Shown: piece after piece, positions 40,977-52,399 of the stretch
How the letters are laid out: every line of letters starts with the position of its first letter
Numbering within the stretch: position 1 is the first letter of the stretch
Assembly (NCBI GenBank): GCA_030374805.1
Contig: JARGSG010000037.1
Coordinates: 124,001-188,000, forward strand
Source of the DNA: Gracilaria gracilis
Taxonomy: Eukaryota > Rhodophyta > Florideophyceae > Gracilariales > Gracilariaceae
Length of the DNA stretch: 64,000 nucleotides
Direction of reading: 5' to 3'
Translations under genes and position numbers: made by a program
Notes under the pieces: generated by a model
Databases searched by the model: none
The model's input: the letters and a program-made list of their open reading frames with translations, nothing else
Told to the model about the DNA's origin: nothing

Positions 40977-42579
40977 ATGTGCCATGGATATAATTGTTCC
41001 CCGTCCCCATCGCATATTACAAAGAGAACACGCGAGGTAACGTAAACTAAACATCATGAAAGTAAAAACTGTGATAATGAAGACGTACAAAATTTTTGTG
41101 GAGATGCCCCAACGATAGTGTTCACGGAAGCGGGGGCGGTAGTAGGTACGTCATTGAGGTGATGGAAACGATGGGGGCGACTGCGGTGATGGCGACAAAG
41201 TTAAAGGTACGGGGATGACAGCAACGGTAGCAGCGACGGTGGAAGCGCAGGTGGCAGCGACGGTGTTTGGAGAGCGGGGTGACAACAACGATGGCAACGA
41301 CGGTGGCGACGATGGTATTGGGAGGGCGGGAGTGGTAACAACGTTGTTAAGAAGCAAAAAAGCGACAGTTGTGGTGAGTGTGGAGGGAAGGCGAAGATGG
41401 CAGGGAGAGATCCTGGAGGCGGTAGTGAGATGACAAAGGGAGCCAAGGTGTGATTCAGCTTGATCTGACAAGTGTCCGACTCGGAACGTATCCGCCCGCA
41501 GATTACACCAGCAGTGCACTTCGTGCAAGGCAATGCACCTATAGAAGGTACCACCAACATTCTCCTTTCAGGGTGTTTAAAGCAAACCTAAAAGCTGGTG
41601 ACTTAAACTCAAATCTAAATACTTTGCGTTCATCTCCTTCTTCAGCATGTTGTTCACTCTCTAATCGTCTCGACCTTTTCCCTCTTCCTTCTCGGTCTTT
41701 TCTCTTTTCACATCATGTTTTCTCCTTCTCCCCCACCCTTCTCTTCTGCGACATGGTCTATTACCGTAGACATAGGACGCGCAGCGGTCCATATGTCACA
41801 TGAGGACTTCTATCTATCCACCAACACGTGAATCAATGCCCGTACCAATGCAACTCATTTTTCATGCAGTACAAGGATCATAACATCCGGGGTAGCAAGC
41901 TTTTGAACACTTTGATGCCAACTTGGAAATGAGCCTCTTCAGAAAATTTGAAAACAATTCAAACACCTACGGAGCCTTGTAATGTACAAAAGCGTTTGTG
42001 TACACCAGTATCAAATTCTAAATCACCGTTTCCTTCCCCGCCGCCCTGCGAAGCAGGTGTTCATGATCATTCTGAACCAGCACCTTTTAAAGATTCATTG
42101 TACTCTCGACATGGACTATCTCACTGTCTTTAAAATGGAATCTTTGGCATCTACTCTTGTACAGAAGGAATGCGATGAGCTCATTGGACTTCTCCGCAAC
42201 CCCTGATTCCCACCACAGCGTTTGAATGAGATAATCATTAGTGCAAAGCGATGGTTTCCAATGAATAACCATCTCACCCGAAGGATGTAAGGTCAGCGCC
42301 ACCCTGTACGCATGAGACCCATTGAAATTCTTTCAAAACAGTTGCAGTTGGCACATAACGAAAACACGTTCTTCTATCGCGTCTCCCAGACCACGCCGAC
42401 TTGAATCTCTCAACCCATGTCAGGAATTCTCGCGAAAGAGGCTATTTCAAAGCCTAAAAAAGTGGTTAGCGGGGTCTTGGATAGTGGAATAGTTAGAAAT
42501 AAGTGATTAATAAGTCTCAGTGAATTTTTTGTAGGTCTTCTCTAGGTTTATTTTGACAAATCTTCCATATACCTAAAGC
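40977..42579. other. Non-coding stretch with a degenerate triplet repeat
   Basis: 41150-41410 is a run of imperfect GAY/GGY/RCR triplets (GACGGTGGCGACGATGG and the like) open in several frames, typical of simple sequence. 41640-41760 is pyrimidine-rich. I see no gene or terminal repeat. Confidence 0.5.
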
Positions 42580-44790
42580 AAACATCAGTGACCGTTTACC
42601 CCCTTGACCTTATACTTCTCAACTTCTCCGACGAACTACGCTGCAAGACCATTCTCGAAGACCTCACACTCTTCGCACACCTCCCCACAATGCTGGAAGA
42701 CGTCTTCCTTTCTTTTGCAGTCACTATGTCTTCTCTTTCTGATGCTGCTCTTTACGATTCCAGGATGAAAATACGGCAAGAACCCCCGGGTCATGTTCTG
42801 GAAACGATTCTGAACATTTTATGGAGGGCATCGAATATAGTGGAAAGGATGGCCTTCGTCACGTGTGTCACCCTTCCTTGGCCAGCTTTTGTGCAGATAT
42901 ACCGGAAGGAAAGGATATTATTTCCATCTTTCATGGGACGGGAACAGAACGTCTGTGTCAAAGATGCTAAATAACACCCTTGATGCTTCCCATTAATGCC
43001 CCTACCACCTTTCAATATCGCACGCAGCATCAAAGGAGAAGTCTGAAGGACATGTCCGCGGCCCTCATGAAGACAGCGGACGAAGATGAAATCACTCGAC
43101 ATCCTCTTCGGGCACGGAACCGTAGAGCGCAAACCAAAACTCTCATACCGTGCAACTCTGTCTTGCTCACTCCGTCTTTTTTCGAATTAACCCTTACTCC
43201 CAGCACTGACGCCATATAGCATTTTTCCTTCAAACCTCTTCACAATCTATATCGCAGAATCTCAAAGCCAAGCAAAACAGCCGCCATTGAAAGATTACAG
43301 TCCCAAGAACTTTGGCCCTCAGTAGGAGCTTCCGCTCCACGCTTCTTCCAAAGCTTTAGAACAAAAGTCCTATATCATGCTAGCTGAATACTTGCCGCAA
43401 TGGAGAAAGACTTTCCTTCCAAGGATTGGCATATTGACTTTCAACTCAGGAGAAGGGCAGGTCTTTAAACGGTATTTTACCGAAAATGATCTTCGTGGAA
43501 TGCTGGAGGCCAAAAATGTCAGAGCTCTTAACTTTTTTCACATTCATTAAAGCCTTCTTCGACACTTGCTGTGGAGAACACGAAAGCGCATCCATTTCAA
43601 CCATTTTTTCTCAGTATTTTCAACCGATTGCTTCCATCTTTAAGTTTCATCTGGAGTCGTGGTAGAATGAAACGTCTCTTTCCAATATTTACCCACAAAT
43701 TTGTAAGTTCAAGCAATCTGTAACAGCCACATTGGCAGACTTCCATCCATCTGAGCTTGAAAAATTAAAGTTTCACCTGCTTGATCACATCTTCGAGGAT
43801 ACACGACGCCTCGAAAGTATCCATATTTTTGATACCACTATATACGAACGCGTTCAACTTATGTTTAAAAAACACTAGAGAAAACCTTTGAGAAGAACAG
43901 CTACCGCCGAGGAGGAAACAATCCGCTCTATCAAGCATTGAAGCATTCGAAAAGAATGGAACGATAAAACCCAGCCACAAAAGATCCCCATCGCACATTC
44001 CTATTCTGTAACATTTTCCCATTCCACCACAAGGGGTCGTTCCACAACCATGAACTCTCTTCAACAATGTTCTACAAAACTATCTTCCCCTTCCCCAGTG
44101 ATATCGCTTTTGAAACAAAATAATGCGAACACAGACACCTCATCCATAGTTGAGGAGGTAGGTGACCAAAGTCTTTCTCTGTTCGTCAATCTGCTTCACG
44201 GAAAATGCAGGAAAATTTCATCCCCATCAATCCTCAACGAACTAGAAGAAAATTGGTGACCTCCGCACTTGTATGAGATGGTTTGGTTCCGATTCTGTCA
44301 GATTACGAATCAATGACGAACTCTACCTACGTAACACTAAAATATACCCTGTAACGCACACAATAGGTTTTCGCATCTCCTGCATTCGAACCAAGCACAA
44401 AGCCAAAGTTCTGTCCCATGCTGGTGAGAAGAGAACCCTTTGAAACACGGGTAGCTCAGCGTATGGCTCTTGTTCGTGTTTCACCTATCCATTCCCCACC
44501 GAAAGTCATGGAGCTTGCATTGGTTCGACACTCCGAGGTATTCTTTTTTTTTTTTTTTTTTTTTTTTTTCTCCATTTCGTTCCTGTATTAACCGCTCCGA
44601 ACACCCCATCACGGGGTATAGAATGTTTTCAGCGTCTGCAGTACTAAAATATATCCATTTTGTACCTGAAAACTATCCTGCACCACCATTTTCTTTTACA
44701 CTTCAGTGGTTTCAACATCGTTTCTATACCAATAGATTCTACCGCGAGGCACTTAACAACCAATTAGAACCCGAAAACCGTGTATCGTAG
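42580..44790 (+). pseudogene. Degenerate transposase, possibly of the CMC (CACTA/Plavaka-like) group
   Basis: Protein-like blocks follow in order on the plus strand in shifting frames: LASFCADIPEGKDIISIFHG, then TGTERLCQRC (compare the DxPEG....FHGT....C..C box before the third acidic residue in Tnp2-like transposases); KVLYHASWILAAMEKDFPSK near 43370; FHPSELEKLKFHLLDHIFED near 43740; YERVQLMFKKH; and YIHFVPENY with FTLQWFQHRFYTNRFY near 44650-44730. The assignment rests on motif resemblance and order only. At least eight stops or frame changes separate the blocks. No TIRs were found. Confidence 0.4.
44544..44569. repeat. Homopolymer run of 26 T
   Basis: A pure T run within the transposase relic. 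It could be the poly(A) tail of a minus-strand retrocopy, but nothing recognisable adjoins it on the right, so slippage is as likely. Confidence 0.6.
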
Positions 44791-45522
44791 TCCCAGTAAA
44801 CTCCTTTCTCCACTCACTCCTGTTCCAAAGTAGTCGTTTCAACACCCATTTTTGTCCGATGTAACGTTCAACGGAATCCATATAGGTTTTCTCTCTCTAA
44901 ACTATAACCGATATTAACGACCAAAATTTTGCAGGTGTATAAACCAGAACCCTGAGTTAGTACCATTTAACAAAAGCATTTCGCAGTACCATAAATTATT
45001 CCGCATATCAACATTAATCTTGAGCCCCAGCACCAGGCAGTATAGAGCAAAACGCCGCTAGCAATCCAAAAAACCTTTTCCCGCCCATCGCACCAACAAA
45101 ATAGAATTCAGTAAAGAAGAATCCCTAGATAAAGCGTGAGATAGAGAGATACACTCGTTGCAGTCCAAAAGGTTTGCAGAATTAGCGAGCAGAAAAGTTC
45201 TTATTTTCCAAGGGTGCGTTAATTGTTGTCATGACATCCACATTTCTATCAATTACGTGCAAGCTTGCTTTTGGAGACAGCAATACCAAGTGGCTGTATA
45301 GCAAATTGCCATTTTTGGAAAACCTTGAATACTTTCTTCTCCTTGCAGTTAAAAAAGCTCGGCATGTGCGCTGAATGCAATCCCGTTAAAAATAGAAAGC
45401 TTCCAAAATCCCTGAAATGACATAACTGCACAAGAAATTGTATAAATCCTGCCAATATAGCGTACAAACGCGCAGTGTCTTCCCGTGACACGTTTGACGG
45501 GTCCTGTTGCTAGATTACCACG
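44791..45522. other. Non-coding stretch
   Basis: AT-rich with short ORFs only. I see nothing definite. Confidence 0.4.
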
Positions 45523-45777
45523 GTGAAGACGCGTACGCGCTCAAGCGCTGTTTCCGAGACAGGAATGACGCTGGCTGTGCTTGCTTGTCACAGAAGACGC
45601 ACGTGCGCGCTCACGCGCGCGCTTGAAGGCATAGCTGGCAGTGGCCGTGCTTGCTTTCGACAAAAAAGCGCACTCATGCACGAGCTTGGAGACATGGCTG
45701 ATGGTAGCTGTGCTTTTTTGCCCTATGAGACGTGCCTGCGCGCTCACGCGCGCTTGGAAGCAATTTTTGATGGTTGA
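45523..45777 (+). repeat. Minisatellite, about four units of 60-72 bp, open in frame
   Basis: Four imperfect tandem units each start GAAGACGC/GAGACGTGC-like, pass through GCGCTCACGCGC and continue to a GGCTGTGCTTGC-type end. The plus strand is open for 84 codons with a matching repeat of about 22 residues (RTCALTRALEGIAGSGRACF is one unit). Open frames exist on the other strand too, so coding is unproven. Confidence 0.55.
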
Positions 45778-46914
45778 AGCAGATCGCTTTCAAAAGTGTG
45801 TGTGCTCCTGAATTGGCTCGCGGGCGACCAGCGTCGCTCTGCATGGCATTTATGCAGTCTCTGTCATATGTAAGAGCTGAGACCGGTGCCTTATGCAATG
45901 CCCATGAGTTCCTCGAAGGGGCTGTAAATAGGCTCGCCCGAACGTGTTCACGTTGCATATTACAAATTTTGTCGGAAGTTCAAAATCAAGTTCGCCGGGG
46001 ACAACTGGTTATAGGCGTAAACGTGAGTGTGTGAAGGAAGCTAAATAGAAGGTAAGGGAGGTGAAGTTGGTGGGGATCGGGGGAGGAAGAGGGGGAAGGA
46101 TGAGGTGACGGCGCGCGAGACTGGGGAGGTGTATGTGCCAGCGCAACAACTGGGCTGAGCTCTGCTGATGAGGTTCAGCGATGCGGTGGCGGCGGCGCGT
46201 ACTGCTGAACGCATATTCGTCAGGCAGGAGGAAAAGAATCTGGGAGTGGTTGGGCGTCCGTTTTTGGGCTAGGATGGTATACTAGAATGGAGAGAGTTGT
46301 CCGATGGATTTCTTTGACTTGACATTCCGAGAACTTCCAGGCTACTGCGTGAATAACCTGAGAGTTTACATAGTATGCCAACATGTTGGAAGTGGGTTTG
46401 ATACGATACTTATCCACGGTCCCAGCCCTTGAAGCTATTTTTGGCAGCCTCGATGACGCTTGTTTAAGGGATATCTAAATATAGATCTGGTCATATCCAC
46501 GTGATTAGGTGTCACTTAAAATCTCAGTCGGCCAAGACGGAGAATGTGAATGAGGTTATTTGTTTGCATTATACCCAGAATCCAGCATATTTGAACAATA
46601 CTTTCGAGAAAATGACCAAAGAGAATCTGGTGTTCATCTTACTGATAGTGAGGGCACAGTACAGAAACATGCTAACCTGAAGCCTTTAGAGCATTCATTC
46701 ACACGCCATGGTCATCATCATTGTCATCAATTTATAGAAGCTATCTTTCGAGCACGTCAACCATGTGGTGCGAATGATTGTGCTGCCTTCTACTTTTTGC
46801 TTTCCAGAAACCGGACTCCATGCCATTGAACGCATTTGTGAAAGGTCATAAAGTTTACAAAGACTAGTAGAGGCGTGCCTCGGGATGCTAAAAGTCGTTA
46901 ACCATAATGTGTAG
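45778..46914. other. Non-coding stretch
   Basis: It includes a purine-rich patch (46040-46110). ORFs up to 89 residues match nothing. Confidence 0.4.
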
Positions 46915-47275
46915 AATTGCTATCGTGCGTAGCAAGAAACGTTCATATGAAAGAAAAAGGCGCTTGTTGGAACGGGTGGGCAGAAACGGGCATATGAAAG
47001 AAGTTATAAATGCTCGCTGTGACGAACTGGGGCATGCTTTTGTAGGTTTTGCATGGCATGCACGCCAATGATCAAAGACAGTGTGCGAGACGGCTCGCAC
47101 ACTGCGCTGAATCACTCTATGCCGCAGCTGGCAAGAAGGGAAGAGGCAGTTGTGCTCGGCCGTTTCCTGCCACAGCTGGAAAGAGACGTCGAAAACTGTT
47201 GCGCTCTGCTGCTCCACCCTACAGCTGTCAAAGGCAGAAGAGACAGTTTCGCGTCTTGGTACGCTCGACCGGACT
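46915..47275. repeat. Minisatellites: about two units near 46920-47030 and three 48-bp units at 47115-47265
   Basis: The 48-bp unit begins CCGCAGCTGGCAAGAAG-like. Its length is a multiple of three, so one plus-strand frame (47053-47310, 85 residues) shows three 16-residue repeats beginning PQLARREE, PQLERDVE and PTAVKGRR. The left pair begins GAAACGTTCATATGAAAGAA and GAAACGGGCATATGAAAGAA. A minus-strand frame of 144 residues covers the same region. Confidence 0.5.
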
Positions 47276-48506
47276 GGGAATCTGCTCCACCGCTCGCTAT
47301 CCCTAGGTAGTAGATTGTTCATTTCTATACACTTTGTGACAGGTTGATGAACACTCTTGAAGAGATAAAGTCATCAGCAATTTTGAAATTTGGGCAATTA
47401 TAGTGGACAAAATCCAGCAGATAAGCGTTTCTTTCTACTTCTATGAAACACCGTCAGCCATTTTAACTCCAACACGATGATACAAGCGTATTTTGCTACA
47501 CCGCCAGAACCTTTTCTGCGCCAAACTTGGGGGCTGCAAGATCTGGGTAATATTCAGTTGAACCCCGACACACTGGAGACTAAAATATCTCAGGCAACAT
47601 TCGCTCGGGGAATGCAAAAGCAGAACGTACCAGAGACCGAACATCCTATAAGTGCTACCCATTTCTCCGTAAGCATAAGAGCCCTCAATCAACGTTAAGG
47701 ACAATTGTGCGGCATTATCGTTCCCAAGACTATCTGTAGAAAGCGACCGCTATGAACCACCCAGCGAAACACTCTAACACCCTTACACCCTTTAATGCTC
47801 CACTAATTGTCCAAGAGAGCTCCACATATTCAACTAAAACACAAAATCTCCGAGATCCAATTTTTTCAATCGAACTTGGCGGAAGCCATATTTGCTTTTG
47901 GACCTTAACCAAAATGAAGTCATCTTCATTAACTGGGGACGAGACCGACATGGTGCAAAACAAATCATTTCAATCGTTATTTAATTGGTTTTCGGGCTAT
48001 TGGGAGGGAGTTACCGCAGCATTTCCGCTCTTCCAGAAAACAGTCATGGAGAACGATTGCGATTGGGAATGCGAGTACTATAATGTACAGCTCAACGTGT
48101 TCCGAAGCGGGAGTCAGAATTAGCCGCAATGGACCTCGACTTCGAGCAGATCCCAACTTGATTCAGAAAGAGTCAGGCAGTGGCGAACGCCAGTCGCCCT
48201 TTATTTTCTGGACATCTATTGGATCCTGTGGACAGTTGTCCCGTTCCAAACGGAGGCCACGACTACGTATTTTACACCGTGCTTCTCAAACAAGTTTGAT
48301 GAACGATGCTTTGCGCGTAAGTTCCTCTGTAACTAAAGACTATGACTACCATTAATAAACCCTCAGTCGCAACAAAACCCAAAAGGAATATTCTGCGCAT
48401 CTAAGCAAAAAGTATGGAACCGCTAATAAATCCATTAAAATGATATCTGTCAAAAGCACAAAACGAAAATATACAAATAAAGTGTAGCAACGTCAGAGTA
48501 AAAGTG
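47276..48506. other. Non-coding stretch left of Copia-4
   Basis: It holds ORFs of 60-123 residues (the longest 47752-48123, plus) without a known family. 48380-48506 is AT-rich and should contain the 3' LTR start of Copia-4, but I could not find a partner LTR. Confidence 0.35.
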
Positions 48507-49438
48507 TTAAGCCAGAAGATCACATATTGGCCTTAACTTCTCCTTTAGATCAAACCGTATGGATTTGGCAAGAATATCTGCAAGTTGGCCATCTGTTCTT
48601 TTCTCTTCAACATTCAGAATCTTAAGCTTCACCAGCTCTCTCATTTGATTTTATTTTAAAGCAATATGATTGTTTCTTTCCAAAGCTTCAGGATTTCTTG
48701 GGATTGACAGTGCCGTAGAACTGTCCGTGAATATAGGGATTGGGTACATACCAGGTTCTCGGTTCTCAAGAAACTCATTGTTACATAATTCCTTGAAGAA
48801 TCTGCTCATCCATGTCAAGACCTTTCCGCCATACTATAGAGAAATGTATTTGGCTTCCCCGGATTACAACGCAAGAAGCGTTTGCATTTCCGTCGTTCAC
48901 AAGACCGGTGCTTTACTCACCTTGATCACCAAGCGTGTTGCAGACTTCCGGTCTCCCGACATGCAGTCCAATCTGCATCACAATATGATTCAATTGGTGC
49001 TGATGTATTCATCGGAAAGGAAAAGCAAAAACCTTCTGTAACATTCAAGTACCACATTACTCTCTTCATGGATCGTGAACATTCCTCGCTAGCATCGAAT
49101 ATGCAAAAATTATGACTAGCCTGGAAGATACGGGCAACTATCTCATTTTTCCTAGCATTTTAAAGTAGCGACCGTGTAGCGCCGTTGAAAGTGTCGACTA
49201 ATCATCGCCACGACTACTAGGGTCACCCGGGGAAGGCAATGGGGTCTGTGCTGAGCTTGAGTTTCACATTCCATACTCTTTCAGAATCTTATCCATATAA
49301 ACTTTTTGGACGAAATTCTTACCATTCGTATCTCGTTCAATGTACAGTCACATAAAGGATTTTGATTCACCCAGAAACCTCATCTGAAAGCGCTTCCGCC
49401 TCTCTCCGTTGAAATCATTCTGGAGAAGACGAGAGTTG
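48507..49438 (-). mobile_element. Copia-4, 3' part: RT thumb and RNase H, left of Gypsy-2
   Basis: The minus strand reads, from 49438 leftward, RT downstream of the catalytic box (RFQMRFLGESKSF, then LYIERDTNGKNFVQKVYMD and KILKEYGM), then RNase H ending FTDSSTALSIPRNPEALERN and DGQLADILAKSIRFDLKE, with a stop at 48507-48509. The stretch stops exactly at the Gypsy-2 insertion, and the rest of the element resumes at 60948. It is a fossil with several breaks. Confidence 0.75.
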
Positions 49439-50207
49439 TGTAGTGCAACGCCAGAGGCGGAAAGAAACCACGAAGACGTCCGAGATCTTCCTCCGTAGGA
49501 GGGTAGTCAGCAGACAGAGCCTTTCTGGTAAGGAACGACGAATTCGGGTGTAAGCCGAGGCCAAGCCGTCACGACGGGCGTAGAGAGTTGAGCAAGGATC
49601 GGTGTTAGTACCACGTGTGTGGGTAGGCGGGTCCTCGAGAGAGGCACGAGTCCACGGAAGTGGGAAAAGAGAAAAGGAATCCGCGAGGGCGGGGGACGGA
49701 GAGAAGGAAAAGGAGGAAAGGGCAAAAAGGCTACGGTAAACACCGGGGTTCCCCCGGAACAGGGTCGGACGCAACACAAGCGGAAAACACTCCCGCGAAG
49801 GGGTTCTGTTAGGTGACGCAGGGAGGATATACTACCCGTAGGTAAAGGAGCCTCTCTCCTGGAAGGAGTCGATGACCGCCGAAGGCGAAGAAGTATAGAG
49901 CCAACCCTGGGTTCCCCAACCTTCCTGTGCACGGCGGCGAGGTCGCCGCCATGCTAAGTAGCGAGCCCGCGCCAACAAGTAATTAAATAAACTAACTAAA
50001 TTAGGTCCACGCACAGTGGTAATTACCCACGCGCTGTGGCGCCCGTCCAACGTGTACGTGGCCAACCTCCTGCCTCAACTGTGTCCCACGTGTCCTTTCT
50101 ACTACAGTGGTTGTTACTATTCATATACTCCTATTGCGAGCACCTGTCCGATATGTCGGAATATGACTAAGTAGTCAGAAACCTCCATCAGAGGGCGTTG
50201 CACTACA
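49439..50207 (-). repeat. Gypsy-2 3' LTR (769 bp)
   Basis: It starts TGTAGTGCAACGCC and ends GGCGTTGCACTACA, so the two LTR ends are perfect 14-bp inverted repeats. The minus-strand polypurine tract AAGGAGAAGGATA adjoins at about 50208-50220. It is longer than its partner by a small insertion near 50095-50120. Confidence 0.9.
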
Positions 50208-50263
50208 TATCCTTCTCCTTAGGCGGAAGTATTACCTCACAGAGGGAAACGACGGCGGCAACC

Positions 50264-52096
50264 ATGGAGGATGAAAGCACGCCCTCTCCCAGCTCGCTGG
50301 CAACTCATCGTTCTCCACCAACGCACACCCCTGCACCCGCAGTTACCATTGCTCCAACATCTTCTCCCGACACCTCGGTCACCAACTACCTCCCTCCTCC
50401 GACTGCTGTCATCGAACTCACCCTGAGTGGCACTCAGCAACCCTACACAGGAAGATTCATTGGCTTCCGTTTTGTGCCCTTACCGTAAAGCGGAGAACAG
50501 ACTGGTGCGAACCACGGACAACCGTCCGGGCCGGTGGCTATCCCTTCCCAAGTTGGGGCGTCAACCGGCTCCGGGGCGGGTGGCGATTGGCCGTCCCACG
50601 ACTCCATCGTGCAGCTCAACCCGAAAAATCGGCAACAGGCTATGCGCCTCCGGTTTGCACCGTGGTTCCACCCGATCTCGGTGTTCGACGACGAGCTGAT
50701 TTCTCAATACGTCGAAGGCAATGAGGGCCTTCCCGGGGACCTGCCTGCTATCGTCACCACTTCGTGGGATTGCCGCCGGCGCGTTGCCATACCTGCACAC
50801 CAGGTCCTCCGCTATGCGGGCGAGTCCCGAGCTCAGGCTCATGCCACGCTGGTGCAAATGGGGCACCAACGGCAGAGCCGGGCTCCGTTCGGGTTCCCCA
50901 TCCTGCAAGGGATGAGGTTCGACATCGAGCAGTACCGCACCCACGGGGAGATGAGCTATTGCGACCGACGGTCGCCGTTGGAGACCTTCGCTTGGCGAGG
51001 ATTCCCGTTTATCCGGCAGGAAGCCTTGTGCTGGCAACGACCAATCATTTGGGCCGAATTCCGCTCTCTCGCGCGTCGTTATCGGTTCTCCTTTCTTCAG
51101 AAATTCATCCCCTTTGAGCGGGGCTGCCATTCTTGGTTCGGGTACTTCGTTCCGTATCAAAACGTGGAGGTGGCGCGTATTGCTCCCGCTCACCGACCAG
51201 GTTGGTACGTCCCTCTGCCAGCCTGGTGGGCTCAGCTCGAGGCATGCCGGGGGTGCTACATAGATCTGCTCTCGGTGTTCACCTATTTAGGGTCATACCT
51301 CCTGAGGGATCCGCGTAGCGGGCTTTGATCGGTTGTAGTCACCGAGTGAGTCGTCCGCGCTGCAGCGTACATCCTCTGCGAGGCTTACGACTAGTACAGA
51401 CTGTGGTTCCTTCCTCCGCCCGTACTGGCCGGTATCCGTCAATTAGACGTAACCATCACTCTTGGGGGTCAGGCTAATGGCGAAGAAGTCCTCGAAATAC
51501 TCGACTATATGGACAGTGTTGACTGGAAAGCGGTCCCGATCGGGCAGAGTGGCCGGCTCACCGGTGGCGGGGGACATGGCTCAGGTCGAAGGCTCAAAAC
51601 CGCCTTGGCGGGGGATTTCGTGTACTTTGATCCGTGGGAACAACGGGAGATTTCCGCTGATGAAGCGGCCAAACTCCGGAATGCGCCAAGAAAAATCCCA
51701 GACGGTCATCCGATTGGGTTCGTCGACTCGGACGATAAATACCGCTCCAGCGGGGAAAATGAATCCATGTTGGACAACGCATCCGACGCAGTGGACGGTG
51801 ATGACGACGCGATGGTTGTCGGCACTTTTCCGGAGAATGTCGAACCTGTTCCACAGGAGTCTGAGCTCGCTGCTGTGGCGTCCGCGTCCGCGTCGGCTGT
51901 TCCGACTTCCACGGCGGATGCCGGAAATACTCTCCGGACGGGCGAGAATCCCGGTACCGTCATCGCGCAGTTCCTCCGAGAGTTGGGGCTCGGCGCCAAT
52001 ACGGCGACCGGCGATTTATCCGCAATGCGGGAAGCTCTGTCGCAACGCCTCGGCGGTGGGCAGCCTTCGAACGAGGGGAGTGGTCATAACCAGTAA
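50264..52096 (+). pseudogene. Gypsy-2 antisense accessory ORF (aORF), family unknown
   Basis: It starts in the context ACCATGG, 57 bases inside the 3' LTR edge, on the strand opposite to gag-pol. The N-terminus (about 70 residues) is Ser/Thr/Pro-rich. The central part (50534-51328, 264 codons open) holds FAPWFHPISVFDDELISQYV, RPIIWAEFRSLARRYRFSFL and HRPGWYVPLPAWWAQLEACR. The C-terminal part (51509-52096) holds VYFDPWEQREI, IPDGHPIGFV and an acidic tail. The same blocks occur in order in the Gypsy-1 aORF. No signal peptide or known catalytic motif is visible. It is broken in a few places. Confidence 0.7.
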
Positions 52097-52399
52097 GACT
52101 GGGCCCGAATAGTAGCAGTAAAAACCACCTGCTTGTGGGTTCCTTCCTTCTATGACGTGTTCTTGTAGTCCTCGGCAGTGGACCGGCTACTTAACGCGGT
52201 GCGCGCAGAAATGCGCACCCTTCCGACAGGGAAAACCGTGCTCGCCACGTAATGACCAGCAAGCTGGGTGAAAAACCCCTCGGGTATGTTCGCGAAACAT
52301 TATGCACGACCATGGTCGGAGTATCAGCGCATGAGCGAAGATATCTTTCCGTCCATGACGTGTATTCTTCATCTTCAACTCTTCCCGTTTCCACGGTTC

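Noticed and set aside
41200-41560. Overlapping ORFs of 70-125 residues on both strands
   Set aside because: They arise from a degenerate triplet repeat that leaves several frames open.
49507-49932. 141-residue minus-strand ORF open in both Gypsy-2 LTRs (also 60267-60692)
   Set aside because: Same reasoning: LTR pairs at about 95 percent identity often keep a chance frame. It is unlike the Gypsy-1 LTR ORF, so not conserved between sister elements.
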